Part shown: piece after piece, positions 10,931 to 24,720 of the stretch | Numbering within the stretch: position 1 is the first letter of the stretch | Layout of the letters: every line of letters starts with the position of its first letter | Assembly (NCBI GenBank): GCA_014898425.1 | Contig: RCSZ01000015.1 | Span: 124,001-188,000 of the forward strand | Direction of reading: 5' to 3' | Length of the DNA stretch: 64,000 nt | Source: Botryotinia globosa | Lineage: Eukaryota > Ascomycota > Leotiomycetes > Helotiales > Sclerotiniaceae | Made by a program: the position numbers and the translations under genes | Notes under the pieces: model-generated | Database searches by the model: none | The model's input: only the letters and a program-made list of their open reading frames with translations | Told to the model about the DNA's origin: nothing

Positions 10931-12831
10931 ATGGCACCATTTCATCCTATTACTATCTGTAGGTCAGATGGTCAATTAGAAATCATTACAAAGACAGGGA
11001 TCAAAGAATCAAATCAACCAACACCAGCTCAATTGAATGATAAAGAAGATGCCGAAGGAATTGTTGATTTTTACAAGAAACTCGATTATGATGAACCAAA
11101 AGCTATAGATTGGAGAAGAAAGATTGGTGGCATGTTGATGCATTATTTAGGAGGAAAAGAACATTCTGGTAATACGGCATTCCCAAATTTCCATCAACAT
11201 CAACTAACTTCATCGCAGATAGGAATTACGTACTGAAAGATCTACCTGAAGGATATGTTTTATGGGAACACCTCAAATATAATAAGAATAAATTGGAGGC
11301 AGAGATGAAAAAGGAAAAGGGTCGACACACAGCCGGAGTTTACGAACGACAAGATACATATTTATATGGACATCCACAAGGTCGAAAGAAGAGATATCGA
11401 AGTCCGGCAGATTTTTTCCCTCATGTACTTTGGTTAAGTACGGATCCAGATGGCGACCCAAGGAATTGTTCATGTAAAGTTTGTTCACCATTTGGAGAGG
11501 ATGATCCACAAGAAGAAGTAATCAAACAAGATAATGGCGCAATGAAAAAGGAAATCAAGGCAACAACTCCAGTCGTCAGCATACCACCTCCAAAGAAAGA
11601 AATCAAAAATACCATGCCAATTGTTAGCATACCTCAAAAGGTCATTTCTACAACTGGATCTACAACTGGATCAGTAGCTTCTGGATCATCAAAATCATCA
11701 CCTCAACCAACTTCATCAATTCGATCACAAGAACAAAAACTCGATAGTACACCTGATACTGGACTCATTTATCGTACAGGTGAATTAGTTTGGTTTAATA
11801 GAGGACATGCTTGGGGTCTCGCGGTTGTATCAAAGAGAAGATATGAACATTTTCAAGCGGAATATTTAGTTCAACCACTTTCTCATCCACTTTCACATTC
11901 ACCAGCTCAAATTAAGGATCAAGAATCAATTAGACCTTGGCTTGCTTGGAGTGTACCTCAAACAACAATCAGTTCAATTAACAGCATTCCATATGATGAA
12001 GTACCTTGGGATCGAATTGTTCGAGGTGAATATGGTGGAGGTGATTACCAAGTTGATGGTAGTATATTGGCTGCAAAAGTTATCGATGGAAGTTATTCTC
12101 TATTTGATAGACTTGAAAAAGCCATCGTATCTCCTGGAGAAATTCATTATAATGGAATGTTTCTTGGAGCCGAAAAGATTTGGGTTGGTGAACCAGTTCG
12201 TTTACGTGTTGATGGGGATTCAATTGTAGTACTTGTGGTTCAAAAACTCATTGAACGTACAGTACAAACAAATCCCCTTTTGACAGTTGTAACATTTGTT
12301 GGAGATATTTACAAATTTGTCGAAATGCCAATGCCATATAATAATCGATCACAATGGCCAACACCAGATTTACCTCCTCGAATGGTATCTGATTTAAGAT
12401 TTCGTAATGAAGTAGCAGATAACGCAAAGAAACGTACTTGGTATGAATGGCAATTACTTGAACCAGCAGCTCGTCGAGGATTAGCTGATATTAAAGGACG
12501 TTGGTATGAAACTCGACTTTTATTACCAGTTTTGAGAGGTATGGAAGCATATCAACTTGGTATTGGAAGAGGTGAAACTAGTGATGCTAGTTTATGGATG
12601 AATGGAAGAGGTGATACAATTGTAGGGACTGGAAAGAGACAAAAGAATAGAAGGACAACATTAGGAAAATCAGTACCAGATAATTATCAAGTTGGTAGAG
12701 GTTTAGATGGTCCTCCAGCTGATAATATTTTTCCTGAATCAACAATTCCACAACCAAGTGTTGTTATATCAGATATCGATCAATTTATGGATTTAGATGG
12801 TGTTGGAAGTGGTAATGGATATAATGTTTGA
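10931..12831 (+). CDS. Clr2-like transcription-silencing (cryptic loci regulator 2) protein
   Basis: The product is a heterochromatin factor. In fission yeast, Clr2 is part of SHREC with Clr1, the deacetylase Clr3 and the remodeller Mit1. Exons are 10931-11168 and 11219-12831. The 50-nt intron is GTAATA...ctaac...GCAG, and the codon split 1+2 restores the frame across DRNYVLKDLPEGYVLWEHL. The protein has 616 residues. The N-terminal Clr2 domain shows LPEGYVLWEHL, YLYGHPQGRKKRYRSPADFF and NCSCKVCSP, a probable zinc-binding CxC..C. A linker rich in Ser/Thr/Lys follows. The C-terminal Clr2 domain starts at YRTGELVWFNRGHAWGLAVV and continues through the WDRIVRGEYGGGDY and VVQKLIERT...FVGDIYKFVE regions. 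The C-terminus is low complexity. Domain assignment rests on motif recall. A subunit role in a SHREC-like complex is inference. Confidence 0.85.
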
Positions 12832-15153
12832 GATTGAGATGAAGATGGAGTTGAATTGTTTCAGAAGGGAGATGGGGTTGAATTATTTGAGATAAAGATG
12901 GAGTTGAAATTATTTGAGATGAAGATAGAGTGAGAGAGATGGGAGATAGGAGAGTTGGAGTTGAATTTGTTACTAGATGGTGTGGATGAATTATTAACAG
13001 GCGTTTTTATCATAGACATATGGGTATGTGGATATGTATTATAGGAAAGGACAAGATACCCCGAATATGTAACGGGAGTAAATGGAATAGCGGATTATAT
13101 ATCTAACAATAAAGTTGAATTTAAATCCGAGAATATTTGGTTTTATGATATGCTAACGATAGACTGACGATAGACTGACAGATTTAGAAATTCTGAGAAA
13201 TAACGCCGCCGTACGATACTATACATTAAGTTTATATGAAAAGCCTTTTTCCATCAAAACTTATTTTATTTAAAATAAGATTAAAAATCGATTCTTTGTT
13301 TTGATTATATCAAAGTTGGAAATTCTATAAATATTTATTAAAAAATGAATAAAAAATTAATGGATTATTTTTATTGATTTTTGTTTTAATTAAAAACAAT
13401 TTTGAATTTGAAATCTCTAAAACAGCTATAGAATTCGTTTAATTTTGATATAGAAATTGATTCTCAAAATGTGAGTCGAGAGTTGAAAGTATGGTGAAAT
13501 GATGCCAGTACTGTAACCATCCTTTCTTGAGAATCGACGGCATCATTCCGAAGACTCTTGAAATTGTTGTTTATTCCATTTTCAATGACAATATAAACTG
13601 AGATTATCTTCACCATCCCATATTAAGTATGAAATAAGCTAAATTATTCACGCAATGTCCTCAATACTCATAATCACTACCTTCATAGTTGTCACGCTGA
13701 CTTGTAGTATGAATGAAGTAATAGGAAATGTATTTAAATCGGAGCTTCACCACTTTCAGCCCTATGATTAGTTTTAGTATCACACTCTAAAACATCAACG
13801 TCCAGTACTTACACATTATGATTTCTTTCGATAAACACCCCATCGATACCTCGGAATATTATAAATAGGACCTAATTCTCTCACATATCCTATTTATCAT
13901 TATTCGTCCCAATCTAACAATTCAATCTTGACACCAAAAATTCAATTTCAGGCCTGTCTCCCCTTTTCCCTTCGTGTCACCTTCAATCTGAATCAAAGAC
14001 TCGGTAGGTAAAGATCTTTTATCTTCTACTTTTCAATTCAACTTTACTACTTCATTACCTCCTCCCATCTTATTATATTTTCTCTCATTTCTTATCTCAC
14101 CTCGTTCAATTCCATCCTATCCTATCTCATCTCCAAACTCCACTCACAACTACGCATACCAAAGTCCGTAGACCTTCACTCACTCATTTACTCATTTACT
14201 CATTCACTCACTCACTCACTCACTCACTCACTCACTCACTCACTCACTCACTCACTCACTCACTCACTCACTCACTCACTCACTCACTCACACCAATCAA
14301 AGACAACAACCAAGAGAATAACTTCCAACTTCTGACTTCCAACTTCCAACTCCATATATTCCCATCTATATATCCATCCCACTACCCCACCTTCCACCTT
14401 CCACCTTCCACCCTCCACCTCCACATTTCCACCATTCAAACAATCAAAAAGTCCCACTAATAGGTATCCAGTAGACAAATTTATAACATCACATTGTATC
14501 AAACCTATGTAAGTATGTCTGCATTCTAATATCTACTCCATTTCTGTATTCTCTCATCTTGTCCCCTTGTCATCATCTCTTATCTCCTTTCTCCATCTCG
14601 CACTTAACCCCTTTTCCGACCCAACACACCACACCCACGGATCCAACTACAATCCCTCCATACAACCCTCCTAGAAATCTCAAAAAACACAAAAAGGTAT
14701 CAATCAATCCTCCCAAGCTAAAGCAACCTAATGTAAAAAAGAAACAAACTCAAACTGAAACCCAAAAATGTTAATGCGCATGCAGATATCCTATCCATCC
14801 ATACACAATCAATGCTCGCTAATTCATCACCTCATAATTTTTTATAATTCTTTCGAAAAAGATGAATTTTCGACATCTTCCCCCATCAATTCCGTTCTTT
14901 CATTCATCTTTCCTGTGCAATACAATGCAAAGAAATGTAAACCCCGAGAATTGCAAAAATGTAAATGCTGTGAAAAAATGTAAGAAGTTCCGATGTATGT
15001 TTTTTTGCCCATTTATCCATCCATGCATTCTTCTCTCTCCTTTCCTTTTCTTTTTGACCATTGTCCATTTTCGATCATGCTCCTCGCTTCCCGCTTCCCG
15101 CTTCCTGCTTGCCCCTTCCCTCTCTCCGAATCCATCAGTACCCTAACAATCTA
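12832..15153. other. Long intergenic region, no supportable gene
   Basis: 12832-12970 holds imperfect repeats of gatgaagatggagttgaatt-like words just after the Clr2 stop. 13226-13460 is an A/T-rich island. 14204-14292 is a CACT microsatellite. 14300-15150 is C/T-rich. No frame with coding character was found, although the C/T-rich leader near 13960-14100 would suit a 5' UTR of an unrecognised transcript. Confidence 0.5.
14204..14292. repeat. (CACT)n microsatellite
   Basis: About 20 uninterrupted copies of the 4-bp unit cact, preceded by a few degenerate ones. Confidence 0.9.
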
Positions 15154-16837
15154 TCAAACAACCACATTCACAGTCATCGGCCGTCTAATACTCAACCCCC
15201 TCAATTTCTCCTCTACTCTCCTCAATACTTCCGGATCCGGTTCTGGTACCACTTTCCGCGGAACAGCTATCATACACATATCACATTTAACATGTTTACA
15301 CCTTGTACATTCTTGCGTGCTAGTTTTTGAATCCGAGGAGGAATGTTGAGGGAAAGTTTTATCACATTTATGACATGCGAATTTTTTGTTTGTAGAGGAT
15401 GGTTGATCACCAGGGTAACCATCTGGATATTTCTTTTTCTTGGATCTGTTGAGATGTATTTGTTAGTTTGCGAGTTTTAAATGAGGGAAAGGGAAATGAA
15501 ATATGGGAGAGAAGAAAGAAATTAATTTTCTTTTCGAGCGGAGCGAGCTATGGGGGTATCAAGAGTACATTGAATTGAAATGACGCTCCGCTGGCCCTCC
15601 GGGGGCCACTGCCGTGGAGGCAGACTATTCTCCCTCAAGTATTTGGAATATAGAAACAAAAATAAAGGGAGAAAAGAAAATGGGAATCAAAAAAAGAAAA
15701 CATACGGATTTCGAGGACAATCAGCACAACGAGTATGAGAACAAGTTGTACAAATTTTATTTCCAGAAGTAAAAAGAGTTGAACATTCATGACAAGTTCT
15801 TCTAACTCTTTGAGTAGGTTTTTTCCTAACCAAAGGTTGACCACCCACTTTTTGACTTGGTAAAGTCATGATTAATTTCTCGGATTTTTTCCATTCTCTA
15901 TCAACTTCCACTTTTGTTGGTCCTATATTGGCAACTGCTGTTTTTCCTTTATCCTTTTTCTTTAAAGGATATCTGGGACATTTTGTACATCTTGGATGTT
16001 CGCAGTTGGTACAAATTTTATTGGCACCATATGTTGTACCACATTTATGACAAGTTCTATGAATTCTCATTCGAATAGGTTTTTCGATTCTCCAAACATC
16101 TTTTTCTCCAGTAAGAGATTGCCATTCATGAGGTTCGATTTGTAATTGAAAACGTTCAGCCAATTTTCGAGCTCTTTCAGCATTAATTTCTGCTCGAGAA
16201 ACTTTGGTTGGTTGAGATTGAGATTGAGATTGAGATTTGGATTTGGGTTTGGGTTTAGATTGTTGTTGTTTTGTTGCGCTAGAAGTAGTGGTTTTGGTAG
16301 CCGTTTTGGTAGTGGTATCAGTAGTTTGTTTCGTTTCGTCGAAAGCGGGAATGGAGATGGGTATTTCCTTAGATGGTTCTGGCGTTGGCGTTGGCGTTGG
16401 TGTTGGTGTTGGTGTTGGTGTTGATTTTGGTATTGGTATTGGTTTTGATTTGGATGTTTGATCAGTGGATTTGGGGACACTATGAGATTTATAAATTATT
16501 AATAAATATAAACTCCAATGATTCACTAATCCTTAATGTTCAATCCTTAAACCTTGAACCTACATATTTTTACACTTACAAACATATGTAGATGGGCGAA
16601 AAGGAAATAACGAAAATAATATATTAAAATATTCATTGCTTACCTTGGTTCTCCTGCTGTAGTTAAAGTCGAAGACTTTCCAGCAAATGATAATCTTTTT
16701 GATCCATCACTTCTTTTTAAAACTGTCTTCATTCGGCCTAAAACTCGACTTAATCCTTTCTTTTTATCATCATTTGATGTTGTAGGTATTGTAGGTACTG
16801 CCTGTGCTCTCGGTGCTCCTTGCGCTGAAGAACTCAT
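15154..16837 (-). CDS. Protein with three zinc-ribbon-like CxxC repeats
   Basis: Exons, in coding order, are 16837-16644, 16479-15706 and 15445-15154, giving 419 residues with stop TGA at 15154-15156. Codons split across introns restore the frame at both junctions (GEP-S-VPK; NP-SKKKK). Introns are 164 nt (GTAAGC...CATAG) and 260 nt (GTATGT...ctaac...ACAG). After a basic N-terminus come a Pro/Thr repeat (TPTPTP), a Ser/Gln/Lys tract and a conserved helix (RARKLAERF). Two near-identical units follow, TCHKCGTTYG..KICTNCEHPRCTKCPR and TCHECSTLF..KICTTCSHTRCADCPR. A third, more diverged unit (ACHKCDKTF...CTRCKHVKCDMC) lies in the last exon. I recognise the pattern from conserved ascomycete hypothetical proteins but know no function. 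Zinc binding is inferred from the cysteine spacing. Confidence 0.8.
15582..15617 (-). repeat. GC-rich 36-bp dispersed repeat, copy 2 (intronic)
   Basis: This is the reverse complement of 1694-1729 with one mismatch. It lies inside the second intron of the zinc-ribbon gene, which at 260 nt is longer than most introns in the window. That is consistent with insertion into the intron. Confidence 0.8.
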
Positions 16838-16890
16838 TGTTGCGGGGTCTTATTTTTGAGATGTAATCGGTAATCCGTAATTTGTAGTCT

Positions 16891-17040
16891 GTAGTCCGTA
16901 GTCCGTAGTCCGTAGTCCGTAGTCCGTACGTCGTCTGTAGTCCGTATGTAGTTTGTAGTTATTGTCGATCTGTAGAAATTGATTCGATAAGAATAGAACT
17001 GATAGAACTGATAGAACTGATGAACTGATGAACTGATCGA
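16891..17040. repeat. Two short tandem repeats in a 5' leader
   Basis: 16891-16929 repeats a 7-bp unit (gtccgta). 16988-17038 repeats aactgatag / aactgatg words. Both lie within ~200 bp upstream of the zinc-ribbon gene's start, so they are likely in its leader or promoter. Confidence 0.6.
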
Positions 17041-18846
17041 CTGACGGAACTGATCGAACCAATCTGAGGAATGTATATCGAAGAAATCCCCAGACCCCAG
17101 AAACCCAACACTCAAAGTAAAATCGAAAGCTTCAAAAATTAAATTCGAGATTCCATCAATCACTTATACTTTTCTTCCCCCCAAGAGTTTCCTTTCCTTC
17201 CCAACAAAAGTGGCGTATAAATCTCCTTGTAGAATAAAAATAAATCCCCTTTCGACTTGGGGGTGTGAAATGTTACTACAATTAAACTTCAATCGATCGT
17301 CTGCCTCGTGCGTTTCGGAACCAATGTACCGGTATACAAGGAAAATATTGGAGACCCAAAAAATTGGACGATAATCATATGTTGTGTCTTCCCAAAACTA
17401 TTAGGTAAAAGGAACTGAAAGGTTGTATCGAGTGATTGGTGTGGTAATCAATTGTCTCGAATAATTGTATGACAAAAAGATATATTAGGATGAAATGTTT
17501 GAGACGATAGTTGGTGGTGGTTGGTGGTAGTTGGTGATAGATTTTTTGATAGTTGTAAATAGTAAGAATCGTAATGAGTATATGAGGTGATGTAGTAATG
17601 TAGTAATGTTGTGTATGTGTATCTTGACTATATATATATTATCAAGATGACTGACCTCTTTTATCAAAAGTTCAGCTGTATGTAGGTAGATATCGGTTGA
17701 AGAAAAAGAGGAGAGAAAAGGGAGATGAATGGGATGATTGGAAATTAGCGAGCCAGCAAGGCAGCGTGCCAGATAGACGGGACAAGAGAGAACCAAAAAG
17801 TAAAATAATGTGGGGGCTTGATAGTTCCCGAATAATCAAAATGCTTGGTATTTCTGATGGCTTGTCGTTGGTGGAGAATGGTGGAATTGCTTGAATTTTG
17901 TTTGGATACCGTGATGTACCGATCGAGGTGGTGGTTCCAAATGGATGGGATGGTAAATAAGATGAGATGCGATGCGATGAGATGAGATGAGATGAGCTGA
18001 AATGAGCTGAAATTCGAATAATTCAAAGAAGTTGAAATCCAAACTATGGCGAGGTTGATTTCAAGAATGTGAATGTGACTGTGAGTGTGATTGTAAAAGT
18101 AGGTAGGTAGTCTAAGTTCTTAAGCCTTTCCTCGCTGACCTACCCTCCTTGTACAACTCGAAAGAGAGAAAAAGATATTCGAGGGTTCACGAGTGATGTG
18201 TGAGTACTCGTATTTTGATTCGGGTGATGATGATGCTGATGGTGATGGTGATGGTGGTCTCGAACTCGAGTTTGGATTTGAATGATTTATAACTAAAGTT
18301 ATACAATTGACCACTCTTAAACTCCACTTCTCATAAGATTGTAATTTTGACACGTATCGAAGATTCAAAAAGAGCAGGAGTATTTTGTGTTTTGAGGGAA
18401 AAAGAGTTGATAATGTACTTATGATTACTTTAGGTCTGGTTTGAAGTTTTTGTTGATATGCAACAATGAGGTGTAAAGTAAATATCATTCGATCCAGTTA
18501 TTCAATGAGGATTTCTTCTAACAAAATAAAAGGGTTCTGTTTTAGAAGAGGGGGGTAGGATTGATATGAAGGATGATTTAGAAATATGATAATATTTCAT
18601 CATTCAAGGGTTCCAAGCCAAAAAAGGTTCATGTCCGTAAATATAATTATACGATTAAACTTATTAGAGTAGAGGGATAACCTTAAAACTTGTTACTATA
18701 CTAGGGTAGAGTATATTTTCATTTTTCGTAGGGTTGGAAAACTTTAATCTATCCCTATTGTCCAAGGTCAACTTGAAATACCTCCTCCTTTCCCCCACCC
18801 ACTCACCATGTAAGATGGATGGATTTGAAGGATGATTTGAGGAATA

Positions 18847-18920
18847 CTACAGGAATGAATACAGGATTGACTACAGGATTGGCTACAGGATTGGCTACAG
18901 GATTGGCTACAGGAATGACT
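18847..18920. repeat. 15-bp tandem repeat (ctacaggattggcta-like)
   Basis: Five to six copies of a 15-bp unit containing acaggattgg / acaggaatga. Confidence 0.75.
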
Positions 18921-20232
18921 AGAGGAGTACCCTCACCATTGGAACCTCTAGCCTCTAGATGAATGAAATATTCGGAATCTAAAATTGTATATCAAATCTA
19001 CAACGGTAAACAAATACCGAATAGAGTCAAATATCCATCAAAAAAATAAAGAGAATTAATAAACATTTATATTCATTACAATCCTTAGATACCTCGGTAA
19101 GAGTAGATTTCATATGTTAATGATAGATGATATTTACAGAAAAACTTGATTATACCGAACTAAGATTTTCGACCAATCAAATCCGATATAAACAAAATTC
19201 CAATATAAGAAATAATAATCCAAGCATTTCCACCAAAATTTATATCCGATTTTCAATCCAAATCCCGATATTTTCGAAAGTTTATCATATAATCAAACTT
19301 ACTAATACTAAAAAAACTTATTAAACTAAATTCACTACTAAAATTTATACCGGATTCTTAAAAAATCAATCCGGTATTCCAGTTTTGCCTAAAAATCCGA
19401 TATTACTATATAAAAAATAATCAAATCAGGAAATTTTTTCAATATATCCAAGATTCCGATATATCCCAGTCCAATATAGCCAAGTTTTTCTGTACTACCG
19501 GTATCTAAAGAGTCGAGTTTGGTGATAGATGATATTCCCCAGGGTATTTTGATCAATGAAGGATATTTTTGTTATGGGTCAAACTCGGTCGAGACTCGAG
19601 AACCATGAAGATCTTTGTGTACATATAATGATTGGGTAGAATATTCTTTGTTTGTTAATAGCCGTGTCTTCCGATTTTTTTGATATCTGATCAAATTAAC
19701 CAAGTATATGCTGTAATAATAAGTAGGTATGATAATCGAGATTATACTCATTCGGTTATTCCCCCTTCATGGATCACGAAAATCTCAAGACAAGACGAAC
19801 CTACGACGTAAATTCCATCGAATTATTCATCTCAATTCGTAAGGTTATCTTCAACAATCCAATCACCAATTATAAAAATCGTCAACGCGCTCGGCAAATC
19901 TTAACATCGGAGCACCATTACTCAATTCATATGTGAAAGGTAAGGTAACTTTTTTTGATACCCGTCATGTCTACCTATTGACCGCGCGGAACCACCAAGT
20001 AGGTAAGTCAAGGATAAATAGGTAGAATATACTATTCGGAATTTAGTTAAACAAGTCTGCACTGACTGACCCACGAATTGAAGATATCCCAGTCAATGAA
20101 TGGTGTGGAGTTAAAGGGAGATGTGTGATGATTTACGCGTCGACCATCGACGACAGGACGGATTTCGTTTCAAATGATTTCTTTTCATTACCTCCTTATT
20201 GACAGCGATATTTCATACATGGCATACTTCAA

Positions 20233-20430
20233 CATCATAGTCAACATCACATTTAATATCACATTTAATATCACAGTCAACATCACAGTCAACATCACAG
20301 TCAACATCACAGTCAACATCACAGTCAACATCACAGTCAACATCACAGTCAACATCACAGTCAACATCACAGTCAACATCACAGTCAACATCACAGTCAA
20401 CATCACAGTCAACATCACATTCAACATCAT
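20233..20430. repeat. 12-bp tandem array (aacatcacagtc)
   Basis: About 16 copies of a 12-bp unit, with the central ones identical and the flanking copies diverged (aatatcacattt). A period of 12 keeps both strands open (NITV and MLTV repeats). I treat these as by-products. Confidence 0.9.
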
Positions 20431-21816
20431 CTACTTCAAGAGATCAGATAATCACAATATCATGAAATCCATTTCCCATACCGAGGAAAAGACAGAAGAA
20501 CATAGATATGTATATATAATAAACTGACATCATTCAAAGTATAAAAAATGGGAATCCCCTCACAATTAAGAAAATCACTTCTAGGGATCAATATCTTCCC
20601 TCCTCCCATCAAGAATTTAAGAATTTACCTGTTCACGACTTTGCATACGGCATGAACATCCCGTTCATGCCGCCATCCCATCCCCATCCCATCCCCATCC
20701 CATTCTATAAGTTTCAACCCAATAAACGGTAAAAAGCAAGATGCTCTCAAGACCTCTCTCGCCTCTCAAAACCCTCTCTCGCCCCTCTCGCCTCTCAAAC
20801 CCCTCTCTCGCCCCTCAAGATCCTCTCAATACCCTTCCCTTTTCCTGGAAATCCCTGAATAATTATCAAATGGAACGAGCGCTGATTTGATCGACCCTAA
20901 AAGCCCACTCCATCAGATCCATTATCGGAATGTGAAGGCATGTCACACACCCAAGTAAACATTATATTACCAGTGTGACATTGTCCCCCCCAAAAACTCA
21001 AAATTATTCAATATGATTTGATACCCAAAAATCAAAACAGTCATCATTTTCTTTGTCATAATCAGCCGGTCCGGAGTACTTGAGTTGAATTATTTCTTGG
21101 TGCCTTGCCTTGCCATGGCATTGGTATTTTCCCCAAGAAATCCAGATGACTCCGTACTCCGGTAATATTTTGGAATGGTCTTGGCCTTTTTTTACCCTGC
21201 ATTTAACCTAGATATGGTTTGATCAGTGATTTTGGTGTGGATGAGATGAACGAATGAGGTGAGAGCTTTCGTATTTTACGATACGCATGATTCTATTCGT
21301 TAGTTTGTTCTTCCTTTGACTTTTGGGATTTACAGAGTAGATAGAATCTCAAGTAAAATAATGATAGATGAAATATATAATTGCCGAAATATAAAAAATT
21401 AACAAAATATCGTGACATGTCCAGTCTACCTAACCATTTCTCCTCTTTCTTCAGCATATTAGTATACCTTAGTCTAAGCATTACAAGGCATCACAAGCCC
21501 CCTCAATGTAGCTAATACTAGCTATCAACGTAATTGTACCACACTCCAGCCAGCCAGCCAGTCAGTCAGCCTAGATACATACATACACACACATATATCC
21601 ATACAAACTCCGTGAACATACACACTCCATGAACGTACATACAACCATCATGTATTCAAATTCCAATACAACAAACATACTTACAAACTAAAATCATGCC
21701 ATAATAATGCCATGCGGTATGAAGTCGCAGCATTGCAGGAAACGGTATCACAATGGAACATGAGTGCATGAAAATCTATTCTATCCGTGTACGGAGCATA
21801 CATAGATTAATTCCAT

Positions 21817-21851
<35 letters not shown>

Positions 21852-23408
21852 CAAAATCGAAAGAGGGGCTAGATGATAATTGATATCTGAACTTTAGATT
21901 GGTTAAAGTACGTTGGGAGGGAATGCTCAATCGTTACATGAATCACGATTTGTGAGGTGTGGTAGTTGGTCGTACTGGCTGATAAAATACACAAACACAA
22001 ACACAACACGAATCGAAAGGAGTGAAAACACGAGGATGGGGATACGATACGATACGATACGGTTCGATACGATGCATTTACATACGCAGCATATTCCATT
22101 ATGGTAAAGGAGAAACCGGCCATCTTTTCCCCGATGAATGAATGGGAAATCTTCCTATTGTACTTCCTACTTTGTACAGATAGTACAGAGGGTACAGTAA
22201 GTATATTAATTGTATCGTACTCGAGTGGTTACTTGCTTGTTAGCTACGGAATAACATCGCGCAAACATCGTACTGCATCACCAAAATCAAGCTTCAAACC
22301 ATGATATTCACGTGGTGAGTTACAATCGGTCTGGTAAAATCACGGATTGACGTTTCTCAAGTTCCATTCCATGCATACATATCATTCCACTCTATTGCAT
22401 TATCAAGTTTAGAAGCTTCTGTCATTGAAATGTAATTATGGTTATAGTTTGGGACATACATATAGAGAGACATAAACAGATAGTATATTCATTCATCCAT
22501 CCATGATCCATCCATCCATACATACATACGAAGTACGAACGAAGTACTCGTACATCCATATCATATCACCGCGGCATATACATGTACGTGAAATCAAAAA
22601 GAGAAAATATAAATGAAGATCTTCTATCTAAAGTATCTTCATCCCCACCCAAAGAAACGGCTTTAGAAATTCCAAGGGTTTAGAAATGTATAATGACGAT
22701 ATATCTATCTATTCATCCTTAAAACCCCTTTGTAAATCATTATGGAAGGGAGGGATCCAACATTTAACTTTTTTGATCCCAAAGAAAGAAACTTAATTCT
22801 CAACGGTTGTTGGGCTCAACTTAATCAAATCGTCACACCATCACAGACAGGGCTGGACTTGGATGATTTGGGAAATGGAGATTCATAAGGATCTTTGAAT
22901 AAATAGATATGATATTCAGAATGAAATGATTTCTGGAATTCTCAAAGTTTATACATGAATGAATATATGTATACTATGCATTATCCGAAATTCATTATTA
23001 TTGTCCATTGTCATTGTCATTGTCCATTGTACAGATTTCAGATATCATATCTGTAAAATGAATAATTGATGTATCATTCTCCATGACATCGGGCTAGATT
23101 CTTCGGTGTGAGACATCCTTGCGTGGCTTCTTGAAGGAAAATGAAAATGAAAATGGATGAATGAATATCTATGGGTTAATGATTGAATTGAATCAAATCA
23201 AAGATGAGTGAGTGGATTATTTAATAACTTACCGGTACCATGCCATCCACCTGAGCCACCACCTTACATGCCCAATGCACCGTTACCGGACCAGCTATTC
23301 GGAAAAAATACGGTTTCTGATATCTCCCCGGGAAAGAAGATGGGGCGGCGGAGATAGGAAAGGAATTCATGTATGAAAATGGAGAAAGAGAAAGAGAAAG
23401 AGGATATA

Positions 23409-23529
23409 CTCGTGCGGCTAGAAAGTATGTAACTCCGGCGTTATGAAACCCAGATTAGTTTTTTTGTAGTTTACTATTTTGTTGTAGGTGTATTTAGCGT
23501 CGGAGTTGCATACTTTCTAGCCATACGAG
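23409..23529. mobile_element. Small inverted-repeat element (121 bp)
   Basis: 23409-23440 (ctcgtgcggctagaaagtat...) matches the reverse complement of 23498-23529 at 28 of 32 positions, and all four differences are transitions. TA flanks both ends (23407-23408 and 23530-23531), as expected for a TA-target MITE. The interior is non-coding. Confidence 0.7.
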
Positions 23530-23944
23530 TAGCTTTGTTCGATAAGCTGAAGATATTATTTCTTGAGTATTAGTATTGGGATTATATAGGATAGGATAGG
23601 ATAGGATAGAATAGGATACGGAGATTGATGAGATAAGTCGTATAAGCTCTATTTAATAAAAGTTGTTATTTTATGAAATTCTAATATTGCTTTTACTAAT
23701 TTTATTAGATATTCAATTAATTCTTTTAAATTTTCGAATTTTGAAACCTTTTTCTCTCTTTTTTTTAAAAAAGTTTTTAAAGTTTTGAAAACTTTTAATA
23801 GATTCTAAATAAATTTAAAATAATATTTTTAAGAAGAAAAATATAAAATTTAATAATTTTAAATAATTTTGTTAAAATTAAAATAAATTTATAATATTTT
23901 TACTATCTAAAGTTTACTATATAAATTTTCAATTAGTATTATAA

Positions 23945-24030
23945 GAAAAATAAGAAAAATAAGGAAAATAAGAAAAATAAGAAAAATAAGAAAAATAAGA
24001 AAAATAAGAAAAATAAGAAAAATAAGAAAA
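23945..24030. repeat. 9-bp tandem repeat (aagaaaaat)
   Basis: About nine copies of a purine-rich unit at the edge of an A/T-rich stretch. Confidence 0.8.
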
Positions 24031-24514
24031 AGCTCGATTGCTTTTTGATATGTTTGATAATACTTATTATACTATCAACCTTTGTAGAATATAATAGAAT
24101 AGAATAGAATAAATATAAACTATTCAATCTACACCATATCGACTCATTTCATTCCTCTCTTTGTCGAAAATCCTACCCATTAACATCTACAATTTCCAAA
24201 ATCGAATGATTTCAGCGGCACAACCGATTTAAATCCTAGTCATCTTTCCTTCCTTCTCTCTTTTCTTGATTTCTACCTTCCTTCTTCCTTTTTTCCTTTT
24301 CCCCTGTCTGTCTCTTACACTATGAGTCTCATCTCATCACATCACATTACATCGGATACGGATATATCTCCTCTGGGTGGGAGCGGACGTAGGTCTAGAA
24401 TCTTTAAATTTAGAGTTGAGATTTCCACCAATCGTACTTTGTACTTTGCAAATCTCGATTTTGTACTTGATCGAAGTTAGTTTTTTATTTGAGATTTATC
24501 TCGTTATGTTAATA

Positions 24515-24720
24515 GATAGTAGATAATAAATAATAGATAATAGATAGTAGATAATAAATAATAGATAATAGATAATAGATAATAGATAATAGATAATAGA
24601 TAATAGATAGTAGATAGTAGATAGTAGATAATAGATAATAGATAGTAGATAATAGATAATAGATAATAAATAGTAGATAATAGATAGTAAATAAGTAAAT
24701 AGTAGATAGATAAACAAGTA
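24515..24720. repeat. 7-bp tandem repeat (agataat / agatagt)
   Basis: About 28 copies of agataat with interspersed agatagt variants. The long open frame on the minus strand is a by-product. Confidence 0.85.

Noticed and set aside
18120..18488. 122-codon minus-strand frame
   Set aside because: Low-complexity Ser/Pro stretch from a (gatggt)n-like run. No domain and no supporting neighbours.
20174..20527. 117-codon frame with NITV repeats, and the opposite-strand MLTV frame
   Set aside because: Both are produced by a 12-bp tandem array, which keeps any stop-free frame open. There is no other coding evidence.
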